Positions 45,601 through 55,100 of a stretch of 64,000 nt of DNA are shown piece by piece. Below the pieces are notes generated by a model. That model was not told where the DNA came from. It saw only the letters and a list, made by a program, of their open reading frames with translations, and searched no databases. The position numbers and the translations under genes were made by a program. Source of the DNA: an uncultured Gammaproteobacteria bacterium (GTDB taxonomy: Bacteria; Pseudomonadota; Gammaproteobacteria; Steroidobacterales; Foliamicaceae). Every line of letters starts with the position of its first letter. Within the stretch, counting starts at the first letter, position 1. The stretch covers positions 1,794,212 through 1,858,211 of the forward strand of contig OX639965.1 in the NCBI GenBank assembly GCA_951828235.1, written 5' to 3'.

Positions 45601-48318
45601 CTAAAAGCCTTTGCTGAAGCGCACTCCGTAGGTTCTCGGCGGGAAGAAGTTCGCCCGCCAGTACCCGGGACCCGGATCCGCCCAGGAGCGCACCAACTCA
45701 TCGCTCAGGTTATAGCCGAAGAACACCAGCGCCCAGGCCTGATCCTCGTTGATGATCCTGAAGTTCGCATTAAAGGTGCTGACGGCCTTCTGGCCCGCGT
45801 GGAACGGGCCTTCGATGTAGTTGTTGTCGTTGAAGAACATCTCGGCCTGCCAGTTCCAGGTCAGTGATGGGCCTACGACCCAGCCGTTGCCGAGCCACCA
45901 GGTATGGTCCACGGTGGCGGAGAACGACCATTCCGGCGACCAGGGCAGCTTGTTGCCCGACAGGTCAAGAGGTCTGCGAAGCGTGTTGTCGCCCCTGAGC
46001 TGAGTCGGATCTTCCGCCGGACAGGGCGAGTATCCGAGGTAGGCGCGTTCAAAGCAGAAAAGTCCATCTTCTCCGTCTTCAAGCGACTCGATTTCCGCAT
46101 TCAGGTAGGAAACCCAACCGTGGAACCTGCCGCCGGCCCAGGGCTCGGCCCAGTCCCACTCGAACTCGGCGCCGAATATTCCGGCTTCCGCCAGGTTGGT
46201 AGTGAGCAGCGTGCCGATGTCGTTTCCGCTGTGGATCGACTCACCCACGATGACCCAGGACGTGCGCTGCATGTCGCTGTAGTCATTGAAGAAGACGTTG
46301 GCGAGTAGTCGCAGGTTGCCGTCCAGCGCTTCACCCTTCACGCCCAGTTCAAAGGTGATGACTTCTTCGGGGTCATATGGAAAGGCCGTGATCACGCCGC
46401 ACTCGCACACGTCCACCTTGTCGCCGAATCCGCCGGCCTTGAAGCCGCTTGCAACGTATCCGTAGGCAAACAGGTCATTGCTTATCAGATAGTCGAAGCC
46501 CACGCGCCAGGTGCTCTGGTCCCACTCGGCCTCGTAGGTGTTATCGGTACCCGGTATCCTATTGGGGAAGTCTTCCGCCAGCGAACCCATTGCGTCGGTC
46601 AGGACATTGGCCTGGTGGAAGGCCGGATTCGAAGCCCAGGTGGGGTCAATTCCAATCAGGCCCCAGGACTCGTACCAGAATGAGCCGGCGGGGTCGTAAG
46701 CGCCGGGATTGACCCAGTAGCCGATGGTCTGGTGGTTCGATCCGCCCTTGTCGAACTTCTCGTCCCAGGTGTGGCGATAGCCAAAGGTCAGATTTGCCCT
46801 CTCGGTAACGGCATAGTCGAACTGCGCGAATACGGCCTGCGTGGAAACGCCGCGGTCAGGCTGCACGAAAGATTGCGCCAGAGGTATTCCGCCGGTGCAG
46901 CAGAACGGGATTTCGACGTCGAAGCGAATGGCATTTTCCTCTTCCATGAAGAATGCGCCTGCAATCCAGCTCAGGTCTCCGTCCCCGGCGGACTTGAACT
47001 GCAACTCGTGCACCATCGACTCGTAGGTGGAATAGCGCGTTGTCAACTGAAGGTCCTCGAATGGAAACTTGACCTCCACGCCAAACCCGAATTGTTCAAA
47101 GGCGCCGGCGTTGCGGACCAGGGGAGCAAAGCCGCCGCAGCAGTACCTGGACAGGCCGTAACCGGGATGGTCCGGATCCACCCAGGCCCCGCCGTCGCCG
47201 TCGTACTGCTGGAAGCGGTCCTGCTTCGACCAGGCGACGCGGTATTCCAGCACCACCGAGTCCGTGACGTCCCAGCTGAACTCGGACCGCACGGTCTGGA
47301 TGGTGAAATCGAGCTCGCCGGGAACATTGATCCTGGCGTACCACTGGTCATGATCGCACTCGAAGAAGGTGCCTGCGGCTTTCTCGCAGTCCTTGAGCGA
47401 CAGGCCGCCCGGGCTGTTGTCCTGGAAGTGATCGTAGGTGAGCTGCCAGCTCGCCGCCTCTCCCAGGTAGGCGCGCATCGCAACGCGCGTGGCCCAGCGG
47501 TCCACGGCGAAGTAGGCCTCGTCGGCCGAGACATCGCGGTTCCTTCTCTGGTCCGTGTTCGGAACGCCGTCGGCGGGGATCTCGAAGTTGCCGTCGCCAT
47601 CCGGGTCAAAGGCGAGATCGAAGCGGTCCGCCTCCTGGTCAATATAGGAGTCCGATTGTTCCATCATGCCGGATACGCGGAACGCCAGGTTGTCGCTGGC
47701 CGGCAGGTTGATCCAGGCCCGCGCGCTCATACGGCTGAACCTTCCCGCGTCGAGCTCAATATTGCCTTCAAGAACTTCGGTGTCGGGACGGGCGGTAATG
47801 ATGTTGATGCTGCCGGAAGTGGAGTTTCTGCCAAAAAGCGTGCCTTGCGGTCCGCGCAAAATTTCCACTTGGCCAACGTCGTGCAAAAGCGCCAGCCCTG
47901 CCTGGGGCCGGGGCGTATACATGCCGTCGACATGAATTGCTACGGTGGGATCGCCAAGTTCGGTGAAGTTGTTGGAGGTGATGCCCCGCACGGTGACCTG
48001 AACGCCGGAATCCGATGGCGAGGATCCGACTTGCATGTTCGGCACCAGGTCGCCGAGGTCGGTCACGTTACTGACGCCCTGGTCGGTCAATTGGCCCTGG
48101 GTGACCGCGGTAACCGCGATGGGCGTTGACATGAGGTTTGTGACGCGCTTGGTGGCGGTGACCACGATTTCCTCGATGACGATTGCGCCGCTGGTGGCCG
48201 TCTGCCCGGCATCTTCCTGCTGTGCCAGGGCAGTCCCCGGGACACCCATACACAGGAGCGGAAAGAATAGAACGGACGGGCGGAAGAGCCGCCTGACGCG
48301 GACACGTTGATCGGACAT
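45601..48318 (-). CDS. TonB-dependent outer-membrane receptor, probable glycan uptake
   Basis: Ligand-gated outer-membrane channel of 905 residues. A signal peptide ends near residue 32 (GVPGTALA). The TonB box region EEIVVTATKR follows, then the plug domain (LVPNMQV, VTVRGITSNNFTELGDPTV, EILRGPQGTLFGRNSTSG) and a long beta-barrel ending in the aromatic TYGVRFSKGF. It has no N-terminal signalling extension. The genes downstream on the same strand (lacI, two glycosidases, GPH carrier) suggest oligosaccharide rather than siderophore uptake. ATG 48318 has GAGGAGGGG just upstream. Its promoter carries a LacI-type palindrome. Confidence 0.92.
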   Translation of the reverse strand: MSDQRVRVRRLFRPSVLFFPLLCMGVPGTALAQQEDAGQTATSGAIVIEEIVVTATKRVTNLMSTPIAVTAVTQGQLTDQGVSNVTDLGDLVPNMQVGSSPSDSGVQVTVRGITSNNFTELGDPTVAIHVDGMYTPRPQAGLALLHDVGQVEILRGPQGTLFGRNSTSGSINIITARPDTEVLEGNIELDAGRFSRMSARAWINLPASDNLAFRVSGMMEQSDSYIDQEADRFDLAFDPDGDGNFEIPADGVPNTDQRRNRDVSADEAYFAVDRWATRVAMRAYLGEAASWQLTYDHFQDNSPGGLSLKDCEKAAGTFFECDHDQWYARINVPGELDFTIQTVRSEFSWDVTDSVVLEYRVAWSKQDRFQQYDGDGGAWVDPDHPGYGLSRYCCGGFAPLVRNAGAFEQFGFGVEVKFPFEDLQLTTRYSTYESMVHELQFKSAGDGDLSWIAGAFFMEEENAIRFDVEIPFCCTGGIPLAQSFVQPDRGVSTQAVFAQFDYAVTERANLTFGYRHTWDEKFDKGGSNHQTIGYWVNPGAYDPAGSFWYESWGLIGIDPTWASNPAFHQANVLTDAMGSLAEDFPNRIPGTDNTYEAEWDQSTWRVGFDYLISNDLFAYGYVASGFKAGGFGDKVDVCECGVITAFPYDPEEVITFELGVKGEALDGNLRLLANVFFNDYSDMQRTSWVIVGESIHSGNDIGTLLTTNLAEAGIFGAEFEWDWAEPWAGGRFHGWVSYLNAEIESLEDGEDGLFCFERAYLGYSPCPAEDPTQLRGDNTLRRPLDLSGNKLPWSPEWSFSATVDHTWWLGNGWVVGPSLTWNWQAEMFFNDNNYIEGPFHAGQKAVSTFNANFRIINEDQAWALVFFGYNLSDELVRSWADPGPGYWRANFFPPRTYGVRFSKGF

Positions 48319-48350
48319 GAGTCCCCTCCTCAGCTGGACTGGATTACCTG

Positions 48351-48379
48351 ACTTTATCCGCGAATGACAACGTTGTCAA
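48351..48379 (-). promoter_or_regulatory. Sigma-70 promoter of the receptor gene
   Basis: On the minus strand a consensus -35 TTGACA (48379-48374) is followed after exactly 17 bases by TAAAGT (48356-48351). The distance to the ATG at 48318 leaves a short leader that contains the ribosome binding site. This is the strongest promoter-like match in the window. Confidence 0.75.
48365..48378. promoter_or_regulatory. Perfect palindromic operator over the receptor -35 box
   Basis: tgacaacgttgtca is a perfect 14-bp palindrome with a central CG, the form typical of LacI/GalR-family operators. It overlaps five of the six bases of the -35 box, so binding would block RNA polymerase. The LacI protein encoded at 44406-45464 is the obvious candidate. 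No second copy was noticed in the window. Confidence 0.7.
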
Positions 48380-48420
48380 TCACGCCGAAAAGCCGCCACC
48401 GAAAAGCCGCTCCAACTGGC

Positions 48421-48436
48421 GCAAGAATGTTCTTGC
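48421..48436. promoter_or_regulatory. Dyad upstream of the tRNA-Ala/tRNA-Glu pair
   Basis: gcaagaatgttcttgc has two 7-base arms around a 2-base centre, 23 bases before tRNA-Ala. It lies where the tRNA promoter should be, just before the possible -10 TACACT (48440-48445). It could be a regulator site or chance; no regulator is suggested. Confidence 0.3.
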
Positions 48437-48459
48437 GGATACACTACGCCCCTTGTGTA

Positions 48460-48535
<76 letters not shown>

Positions 48536-48545
48536 GAATTCTTGA

Positions 48546-48620
48546 GTCCCCATCGTCTAGTGGTTAGGACACCGGCCTTTCACGCCGGCAACAGGGGTTC
48601 GAATCCCCTTGGGGACGCCA
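48546..48620 (+). tRNA. tRNA-Glu (anticodon TTC)
   Basis: The sequence begins GTCCCCATCGTCTAG and has anticodon loop CTTTCAC (TTC), T-loop TTCGAAT and an encoded CCA at 48618-48620. It is very similar to E. coli tRNA-Glu. It is probably co-transcribed with tRNA-Ala. Confidence 0.97.
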
Positions 48621-48743
48621 CATTACATTTCGGGTAGATGACAAGGTGATGGATTTTTTTGGGGAGATACAAAGATCTCATCCGGCGCACTGAACGCTCG
48701 ATCCTGCGACCTGCTGGATGCATCCGAGCCCGCCCCGTACGAA

Positions 48744-49484
48744 GTGCACAGGGCTGGCGCCAGGGCGCCTCAGCTGGTGGTTTGCGATCATGCCGGGCGA
48801 GAATTTCCGCGCGCCCTGAATCATCTCGGCCTCGCGCCGCAACATCGCGTGAGCCACATAGCCCAGGATCTCGGCGCGGGCGACCTGTCGCTGGCCTTGA
48901 GCGAACGCCTGAACGCCACTGCTTTGCTATGCAACTACTCGCGCCTGGTCGTGGACTGCAACCGTGCGCTCACGGATATGTCGGCCTTTCTCGACATGAG
49001 CGACGGCGTTGAGGTCCCCGGAAACCAGGGATTGAGCGATGAGGCAAAGGAACTCAGGGCGGAGGCCATTTACCGCCCCTACCACCGTGCGATAGACGCG
49101 GAACTGGATCGCCTGTGCGCAGTCGTTCAAGCGCCGGTGCTGATTGCGATACACAGCTTCACCCGTTATCTTGACGGCGCGGACCGGCGCTGGGATTGCG
49201 GTGTGTTGTGGGACCTGGACGGGCGGATCTCCCGCCCGCTACTCAATGCCCTTCGCGAGGATGGGACGCTGCTCGTGGGCGATAACCTGCCTTACTCCGG
49301 GCGGCACCCCGAGGACTTCACGGTCGATCATCACGCCGAGGAGCGCCAATTTCCGTACGCAGCTCTCGAGGTGCGGCAGGATCTGCTGGACACTCCCGCC
49401 AGGCTGGAGCGCATGGCCGACCGGATTCACGCGGCGCTCGAACCCATCCTGGCCGATCCCGGCCTGTACGCGCTGCGCGGCTAG
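48744..49484 (+). CDS. N-formylglutamate amidohydrolase family protein
   Basis: Zinc-type hydrolase of the FGase family, which releases glutamate from N-formylglutamate in histidine breakdown; some members act on other N-acyl amino acids. Motifs include LVVCDHAGREFP near the N-terminus, LNATALLCNYSRLVVDCNR, VLIAIHSFTRYLDG, NLPYSGR and VDHHAEER. GTG 48744 is the first standard start, but family-like sequence (LLDASEPAPYEVHRAG) continues upstream in frame to at least 48711 without ATG, GTG or TTG. So the true N-terminus is longer, or a small frameshift has occurred; ATG 48649 in another frame has AAGGTG upstream. No other histidine-breakdown gene is nearby. Confidence 0.85.
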   Translation: MHRAGARAPQLVVCDHAGREFPRALNHLGLAPQHRVSHIAQDLGAGDLSLALSERLNATALLCNYSRLVVDCNRALTDMSAFLDMSDGVEVPGNQGLSDEAKELRAEAIYRPYHRAIDAELDRLCAVVQAPVLIAIHSFTRYLDGADRRWDCGVLWDLDGRISRPLLNALREDGTLLVGDNLPYSGRHPEDFTVDHHAEERQFPYAALEVRQDLLDTPARLERMADRIHAALEPILADPGLYALRG

Positions 49485-49587
49485 AGACGCTTTGGTCGAG
49501 CCGATGCGGATGGTCTCCTTCGCGTCTTTTATCATTGAATAAACGCGCCATGCGGCGCGGGGGATAGTGTGTATGAGGGATGCAATC

Positions 49588-50847
49588 ATGCGTCGTGCCG
49601 ACACGCCGGCGTGGCTGGCCGCGGTCGGCCTCCTTGCGCTCGCGCAGCCGGGCCTGGCGGTAGACAGCGGCGACCTGACCCTCGACGAGGCGATCAGCCG
49701 TACCCTGTCCGATAACCCGGAACTGGTCGCGTTCGGCTACCAGATACAGGCCCAGCGGGGGCGCGTAACGCAATCCGCGATCAAACCTGCCCCGGAGATT
49801 GCCGTAGAAGTCGAGAACCTTCTCGGAACGGGAACCTACAGTGGCGTCAGCGCCCCGGAAACCACCTTGAGCCTCGGCTGGGTGCTGGAACGGGGCAAGC
49901 GGCGGCATTACGTCGAAGCCGCCCGGGCTGGGGTCTCGGCCCTTGATGCCCGGGCGCAGATCGTACGCCTAGATGCGGTCGCGCTTACGGCGCTGCTGTT
50001 TCTGGATAACCTGGAATTCCAGGAGAGGTTCGGGATGGCGCGGGAAGCGATTGCGATGGCGGAGCAGACCGTGGCCACGGTCAATGGCCGTGTCGCGGCG
50101 GGTCGCGCCGCCGCCGCCGAACGCGCCCGCGCGGAGGCGACAGTCGCGAAAGCGCGTCTGGTCGCCGAGGACATGGAGCACGAGCTGTCCACTGCGCGCC
50201 ATCGGCTGGCGGCCCAGTGGGCGGAGGCGCAGCCGGACTTTCAGCGCGCAACCGGGAATTGGCGGCAGCTGCCCGCGGCCGGGAGCTTTGCGTCGCTGCT
50301 GAAGCGGATTGAAGGCTCCCCCGAGATGGCACGCCTGCTGACCCAGAGGCGGCTGCGGGAGGCGGAGCTGCGCCTTGCGCGGATCCAGGCGCGGCCGGAC
50401 TGGCTGGTGAGCGCCGGCGTGCGCCGCCTGGAACTGGCGGACGATTACGCCTTCCGTGTGGGCATTACCGTCCCGCTGATGACCCGGGACCGCAATCGGG
50501 GACTCGTGGCGGAGGCACAGGCCAACATTGGGCGCGTGGACGCCGAGCAGGCCGCCACCCGCGTTCAGATCGAAGCGCAGCTCTTTGCGCTGCACGAGGC
50601 GCTGAAACACAGCCTGCACAGTGCCGAAATTCTGCGCGACGAAGTGCTGCCGCGCCTGCAGGAAGCGGCGGATCAGACCAGGAAGGGGTACGAAGCCGGC
50701 CGTTACGGCTATTTCGAACTGCAGCAGCTTCAATCGGAACTGCTGTCTACGCGTGCGGAACTGGTTGCAGCGGCAGTCAATGCCCGCCGGCAAGTGATTG
50801 AAGTCGAGCGGCTTACCGGGGCCGCTTTGCCGGCGGCAACGCACTGA
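49588..50847 (+). CDS. TolC-like outer-membrane channel of a metal efflux system (CzcC/CusC type)
   Basis: Outer-membrane component of a tripartite efflux pump. ATG 49588 gives 419 residues with a signal peptide (TPAWLAAVGLLALAQPGLA) and has GAGGGA eight bases upstream; GTG 49567 and ATG 49573 are alternatives. The rest is mostly long amphipathic, Ala/Arg/Glu-rich helices in two homologous halves, as in OEP-family proteins (TLDEAISRTLSDNPEL, GYEAGRYGYFELQQLQSELL). The adaptor gene starts 14 bases later and the RND pump gene follows, so the three form one operon. Confidence 0.9.
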   Translation: MRRADTPAWLAAVGLLALAQPGLAVDSGDLTLDEAISRTLSDNPELVAFGYQIQAQRGRVTQSAIKPAPEIAVEVENLLGTGTYSGVSAPETTLSLGWVLERGKRRHYVEAARAGVSALDARAQIVRLDAVALTALLFLDNLEFQERFGMAREAIAMAEQTVATVNGRVAAGRAAAAERARAEATVAKARLVAEDMEHELSTARHRLAAQWAEAQPDFQRATGNWRQLPAAGSFASLLKRIEGSPEMARLLTQRRLREAELRLARIQARPDWLVSAGVRRLELADDYAFRVGITVPLMTRDRNRGLVAEAQANIGRVDAEQAATRVQIEAQLFALHEALKHSLHSAEILRDEVLPRLQEAADQTRKGYEAGRYGYFELQQLQSELLSTRAELVAAAVNARRQVIEVERLTGAALPAATH

Positions 50848-50861
50848 TCCGGGGGTTTGCC

Positions 50862-52115
50862 ATGAGAAAAGCAGGGCTTGCATGCGGGCTGCTGGCGGGG
50901 GCGCTGCTGCTCGCAGGCTGCGGCGCCGGCGAAGAGCGGGACCGCCAGGCTGCCGATCAACATGGCCACGACGAAGCTTCCGGGGCCGAGGCGCCCAGGG
51001 GCCCGAACGGGGGGCGGTTGCTGGAGGACGGCGATTTCAGCATCGAGCTGGCCATTGTCGAGGCGGGAACGCCGCCCGAGTACCGCGCCTGGGCAAGCCG
51101 TGGCGGGGCCCCGCTGGATCCGCGGAATGTTGAGCTCGGCGTTACCCTGGCCCGGCTGGGCGGAACAACGGATGAAATCGCGTTTACGGCGCAGGATCAT
51201 TACCTGCGCGGCGACAGCGTGATCTACGAGCCCCATTCCTTCGCCGTAACGGTCGAGGCTCGCCACGCCGACAGGACGCACCGCTGGCAGTACGACAGCT
51301 TTGAAGGCCGGACCCGAATACTGCCTGAACTGGCCGAAGCGTTCGGATTGGAAACGGAAATCGCGGGGCCGGAAAGCATACGCGAGATCATCACCGTGTA
51401 CGGGCGCGTGACGCCCGATGAAGAGAGAGTCCGCCGCATCTTTGCGCGTTACGCCGGCGCGCTGGAGTCGGTCGAGGTATCGGTGGGCGATCGGGTGCGC
51501 CGGGGGCAGACGCTGGCAACAGTCGAAAGCAACGACAGCCTGGCCCGCTATTCCATCACGGCGCCGATAGACGGCGTAATCACCGAGCGTAACGCCCATC
51601 CGGGTGAACAGACCGGCGAGAGGACGCTCTTTGCGCTGATGGACACCGGACGCATCTGGGTCGAGTTCGCGGTGTTTCCGCGGGAACTGCCGCGCGTCAG
51701 GCTGGGCGCGCCGGTGCGAATCAGCGCCTATGGCGGCGAAGTGGAGCGCAGCGGTGAGATCCACTATATCAGCGCGCTGGCAAACCCTGACCAGTCCGTG
51801 ACCGCCAGGGCGGCACTGGAGAATCCGGATCGCGCGTTGCTGCCCGGTACGTACGTGACCGGCGGGATCCAGATCGCGCGGCACGACGTGAGTCTCGCGG
51901 TCAGGCGAAGCGGGCTGCAGAGCTTCCGGGATTTCACCGTGGTTTACGCGCAGGTCGGCGACCAGTACGAGGTGCGGATGCTGGATTTGGGCCGGCAGGA
52001 TTCCGAGTGGGTCGAAGTGCTGGGCGGACTGGCGCCGGGGACGCGCTACGTCACCGCCAACAGCTATCTGGTCAAGGCCGACATCGAGAAATCCGGCGCC
52101 ACTCACGACCACTAG
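50862..52115 (+). CDS. Efflux RND periplasmic adaptor, lipoprotein (CzcB/CusB type)
   Basis: Membrane-fusion protein that links the RND pump to the outer-membrane channel. The 417 residues start with a lipoprotein signal ending in the lipobox LLAGC. A His/Asp-containing stretch (DQHGHDEA) follows, and the protein ends HDH, both plausible metal contacts. The core shows the barrel-sandwich hybrid halves GALESVEVSVGDRVRRGQTL and SITAPIDGVITERNAHPGEQ, then a beta-barrel domain (ALLPGTYVTGGI). An extra N-terminal domain of about 110 residues precedes the core, as in CzcB-like proteins. It is nine bases before the pump gene. Confidence 0.92.
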   Translation: MRKAGLACGLLAGALLLAGCGAGEERDRQAADQHGHDEASGAEAPRGPNGGRLLEDGDFSIELAIVEAGTPPEYRAWASRGGAPLDPRNVELGVTLARLGGTTDEIAFTAQDHYLRGDSVIYEPHSFAVTVEARHADRTHRWQYDSFEGRTRILPELAEAFGLETEIAGPESIREIITVYGRVTPDEERVRRIFARYAGALESVEVSVGDRVRRGQTLATVESNDSLARYSITAPIDGVITERNAHPGEQTGERTLFALMDTGRIWVEFAVFPRELPRVRLGAPVRISAYGGEVERSGEIHYISALANPDQSVTARAALENPDRALLPGTYVTGGIQIARHDVSLAVRRSGLQSFRDFTVVYAQVGDQYEVRMLDLGRQDSEWVEVLGGLAPGTRYVTANSYLVKADIEKSGATHDH

Positions 52116-52124
52116 CATCTCGAA

Positions 52125-55100
52125 ATGCTGGCGCAGATTATCCTATTTTCGCTGGCTCGCCCCAGCCTGGTCTGGCTGGCCCTGATTATCGTGGGGGGGC
52201 TGGGTATCTGGAATTTCAACCGCCTGCCCATCGATGCCGTTCCCGATATCACCAACATCCAGGTTGTGATCAATACCGAGGCGCCCGGCTACACGCCGCT
52301 TGAGGTGGAGCAGCGCATCACCTTCCCGCTGGAGAACGCCATGGCCGGGATACCCCGGCTGGACTACACGCGCTCGTTGTCTCGCTACAGCCTGTCGCAG
52401 ATTACGGTGGTATTCGAGGAGGGCACGGACATTTTCTTTGCGCGACAGCAGGTGGCCGAACGCCTCAACGCCGCAAAGGCCGACTTGCCCCAGGGGCTGG
52501 AACCGGAGATGGGGCCCATCGCGACCGGACTGGGGGAAATCTTCATGTTCACGGTGGACGCCGAACCCGGCGCCACCAACGCCGGCGGCTCCCCGGTCAC
52601 GCCCACCGATCTCCGATCGATCCATGACTGGATCATTCGCCCGCAGCTCTTGCGGGTGCCCGGAATCGTGGAGGTGAATCCCGTCGGCGGATACCGCAAG
52701 GAGATTCTGGTTGCTCCGGACCCGGCCCGGATGCTCTCCCACCGGCTTGCCTACGAGGATATCGTCAACGCGCTAAGGGAGAACAATGCCAATCAGGGCG
52801 CCGGGTTCATCGAGCACAGGGGCTCGCAGTGGCTGATGCGCATGCCCGGCCAGGCGGAGGATATCGAAGATCTGGGGCTGATCGTCGTGAAGACCACCGA
52901 TGGCGTTCCTCTTCGCCTGGCCGATGTCGCCCGGGTGGAAGTGGGCCGCGAGTTGCGTAACGGCGCGGCCACCCAGAACGGCCGGGAAGTGGTCATGAGC
53001 ACGGTGTTCATGCTGATCGGCGAGAACAGCCGTGAAGTGGCCCGGGGCGCCGCCGCCAAGCTTCAGGAGATCAGGGCCAGCCTGCCGCCGGGGGTCACGG
53101 CCACCGCCGTCTACGATCGCACCGGCCTGGTGGAGAAGACGCTGGCGACGGTGCGGACCAATCTCACCGAAGGCGCCATCCTGGTCATCGTCGTCCTATT
53201 CCTGTTTCTCGGCAACATACGGGCGGCCCTGCTGACCGCCGCGGTGATACCCATCGTCATGCTGATGACCATTTCCGGGATGGTCCAGACCCGCGTGAGC
53301 GCCAACCTGATGAGCCTCGGGGCGCTGGATTTCGGCCTGATCGTGGACGGCGCGGTGATCATCGTGGAGAACTGTCTGCGCCGGCTGGGCGAGGCCGGCC
53401 AGGATGCGGCGCCGCTGCGAAAACGCCTGGAGACCGTTTTCAGTGCGACCAACGAGGTCATTCGCCCCGCGCTGTTCGGCATGTTCATTATTACCGCGGT
53501 GTACATCCCGATTTTTGCGCTCACCGGGATCGAGGGCAAGATGTTTCATCCCATGGCGACTACCGTGGTCATTGCCCTGGTGAGCGCCATGGCGCTCTCG
53601 GTGACCGTCGTGCCCGCCGGCATTGCCCTGCTGATCCGAAAACCGGTGAAGGCGCGTGAAAACCCCATCGTGCGCGGAGCGCGATCGCTCTATCGGCCGC
53701 TGCTGCTGGCCTCCTTGCGGTTCCGCTGGCTGGTGGTTGGCCTGGCGCTTGTTCTGGTACTGCTCTTCGGATGGCTGGCGACGCGCATGGGGGCCGATTT
53801 CGTCCCCAACCTCGACGAGGGGGACATCGTCATGCATGCGCTGCGGATACCCGGCACTTCGCTGTCGCAGGCGGTCGAGATGCAGGAGCTGCTCGAAGAG
53901 GAGGTCGGGCGGCAGCCGGAAGTCGCGTTTGTCTTTTCCAAGATCGGCACCGCCGAAGTGGCCGCCGACCCGGTGCCGCCGAGCGTGGCAGACGTATTCA
54001 TCATCTTGAAGCCGCGCGACCAGTGGCCCGACCCCGACAAATCCAAGTCCCGGATCATCAGGGAGCTTGAGGGCCGCGTCACGCCTTATCCGGGCAATCA
54101 ATACGAATTCCTCCAGCCGATACAGATGCGCTTCAACGAATTGATCGCCGGAGTTCGCTCCGAGCTTGCGATCAAGGTATTCGGAGACGATTTCGACACC
54201 CTGATCGAGCTGGGCGCTTCCATAGAGTCCGCCGTAAGCGGGGTGGCCGGAGCTGCCGATATACAGGTCGAGCAGGTTACGGGCCTGCCGGTTCTCACGC
54301 TGGTGCCCGACAGGGAGGCGCTGGCGCGCTACGGTGTCAGTCTGCGCGAACTTCAGGGCGTGGTTTCCACCGCGCTCGGCGGGAGAACAGCCGGCCAGTT
54401 GTACGAGGGAGACCGGCGCGTGAATATCGTGGTTCGCCTGCCGGAGGAGCTGCGCGCCGAACCGGACGGCTATGCAAGCCTGCCTGTGCCGCTGGAGGGC
54501 GGCGGCTTCGTTCCCCTGGGCGAACTGGCCGGCATGCAGCTGGTGATCGGTTACAACCAGGTCAACCGGGAAAACGGCAAGCGCCGCATGGTGGTGACCG
54601 CCAATGTTCGCGACCGCGACCTGAGGTCGTTTGTGGATGACGTGCGGGAAGCGGTCGAACGCCAAGTGGCGATTCCGCCCGGATACTGGATCGAATACGG
54701 GGGCACCTATCAGAATTTGCAGTCGGCCGCCGATCGCTTGAGCATCGTCGTCCCGGCCACTCTGGTACTCATCGCGGGACTCCTGGCGGCAGCGCTGGGA
54801 ACATTCCGTGACACCGGCGTCATATTCACGGGGGTGCCCTTCGCGCTCACTGGCGGGGTTCTTTCGTTGATGCTGCGGGGCATTCCCTTCTCCATCTCGG
54901 CGGCGGTCGGATGTATCGCCCTGTCCGGCATTGCGGTACTGAACGGCCTGGTCATGGTGACCTTCATTCGGGACTTGCGCGACCAGGGCCATTCCCTTGA
55001 CGAGGCCATTATCCAGGGCGCCCTGACCCGATTGAGGCCGGTATTGATGACGGCGCTGGTCGCATCGCTGGGATTTGTTCCCATGGCGCTGAACACGGGT

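Noticed and set aside
48654..48660. Run of seven T after tRNA-Glu as an intrinsic terminator
   Set aside because: No hairpin lies directly before it.
48649..48693. A 14-codon peptide gene starting at ATG 48649
   Set aside because: It is too short and unsupported; it is better explained as a possible frameshifted start of the amidohydrolase gene.
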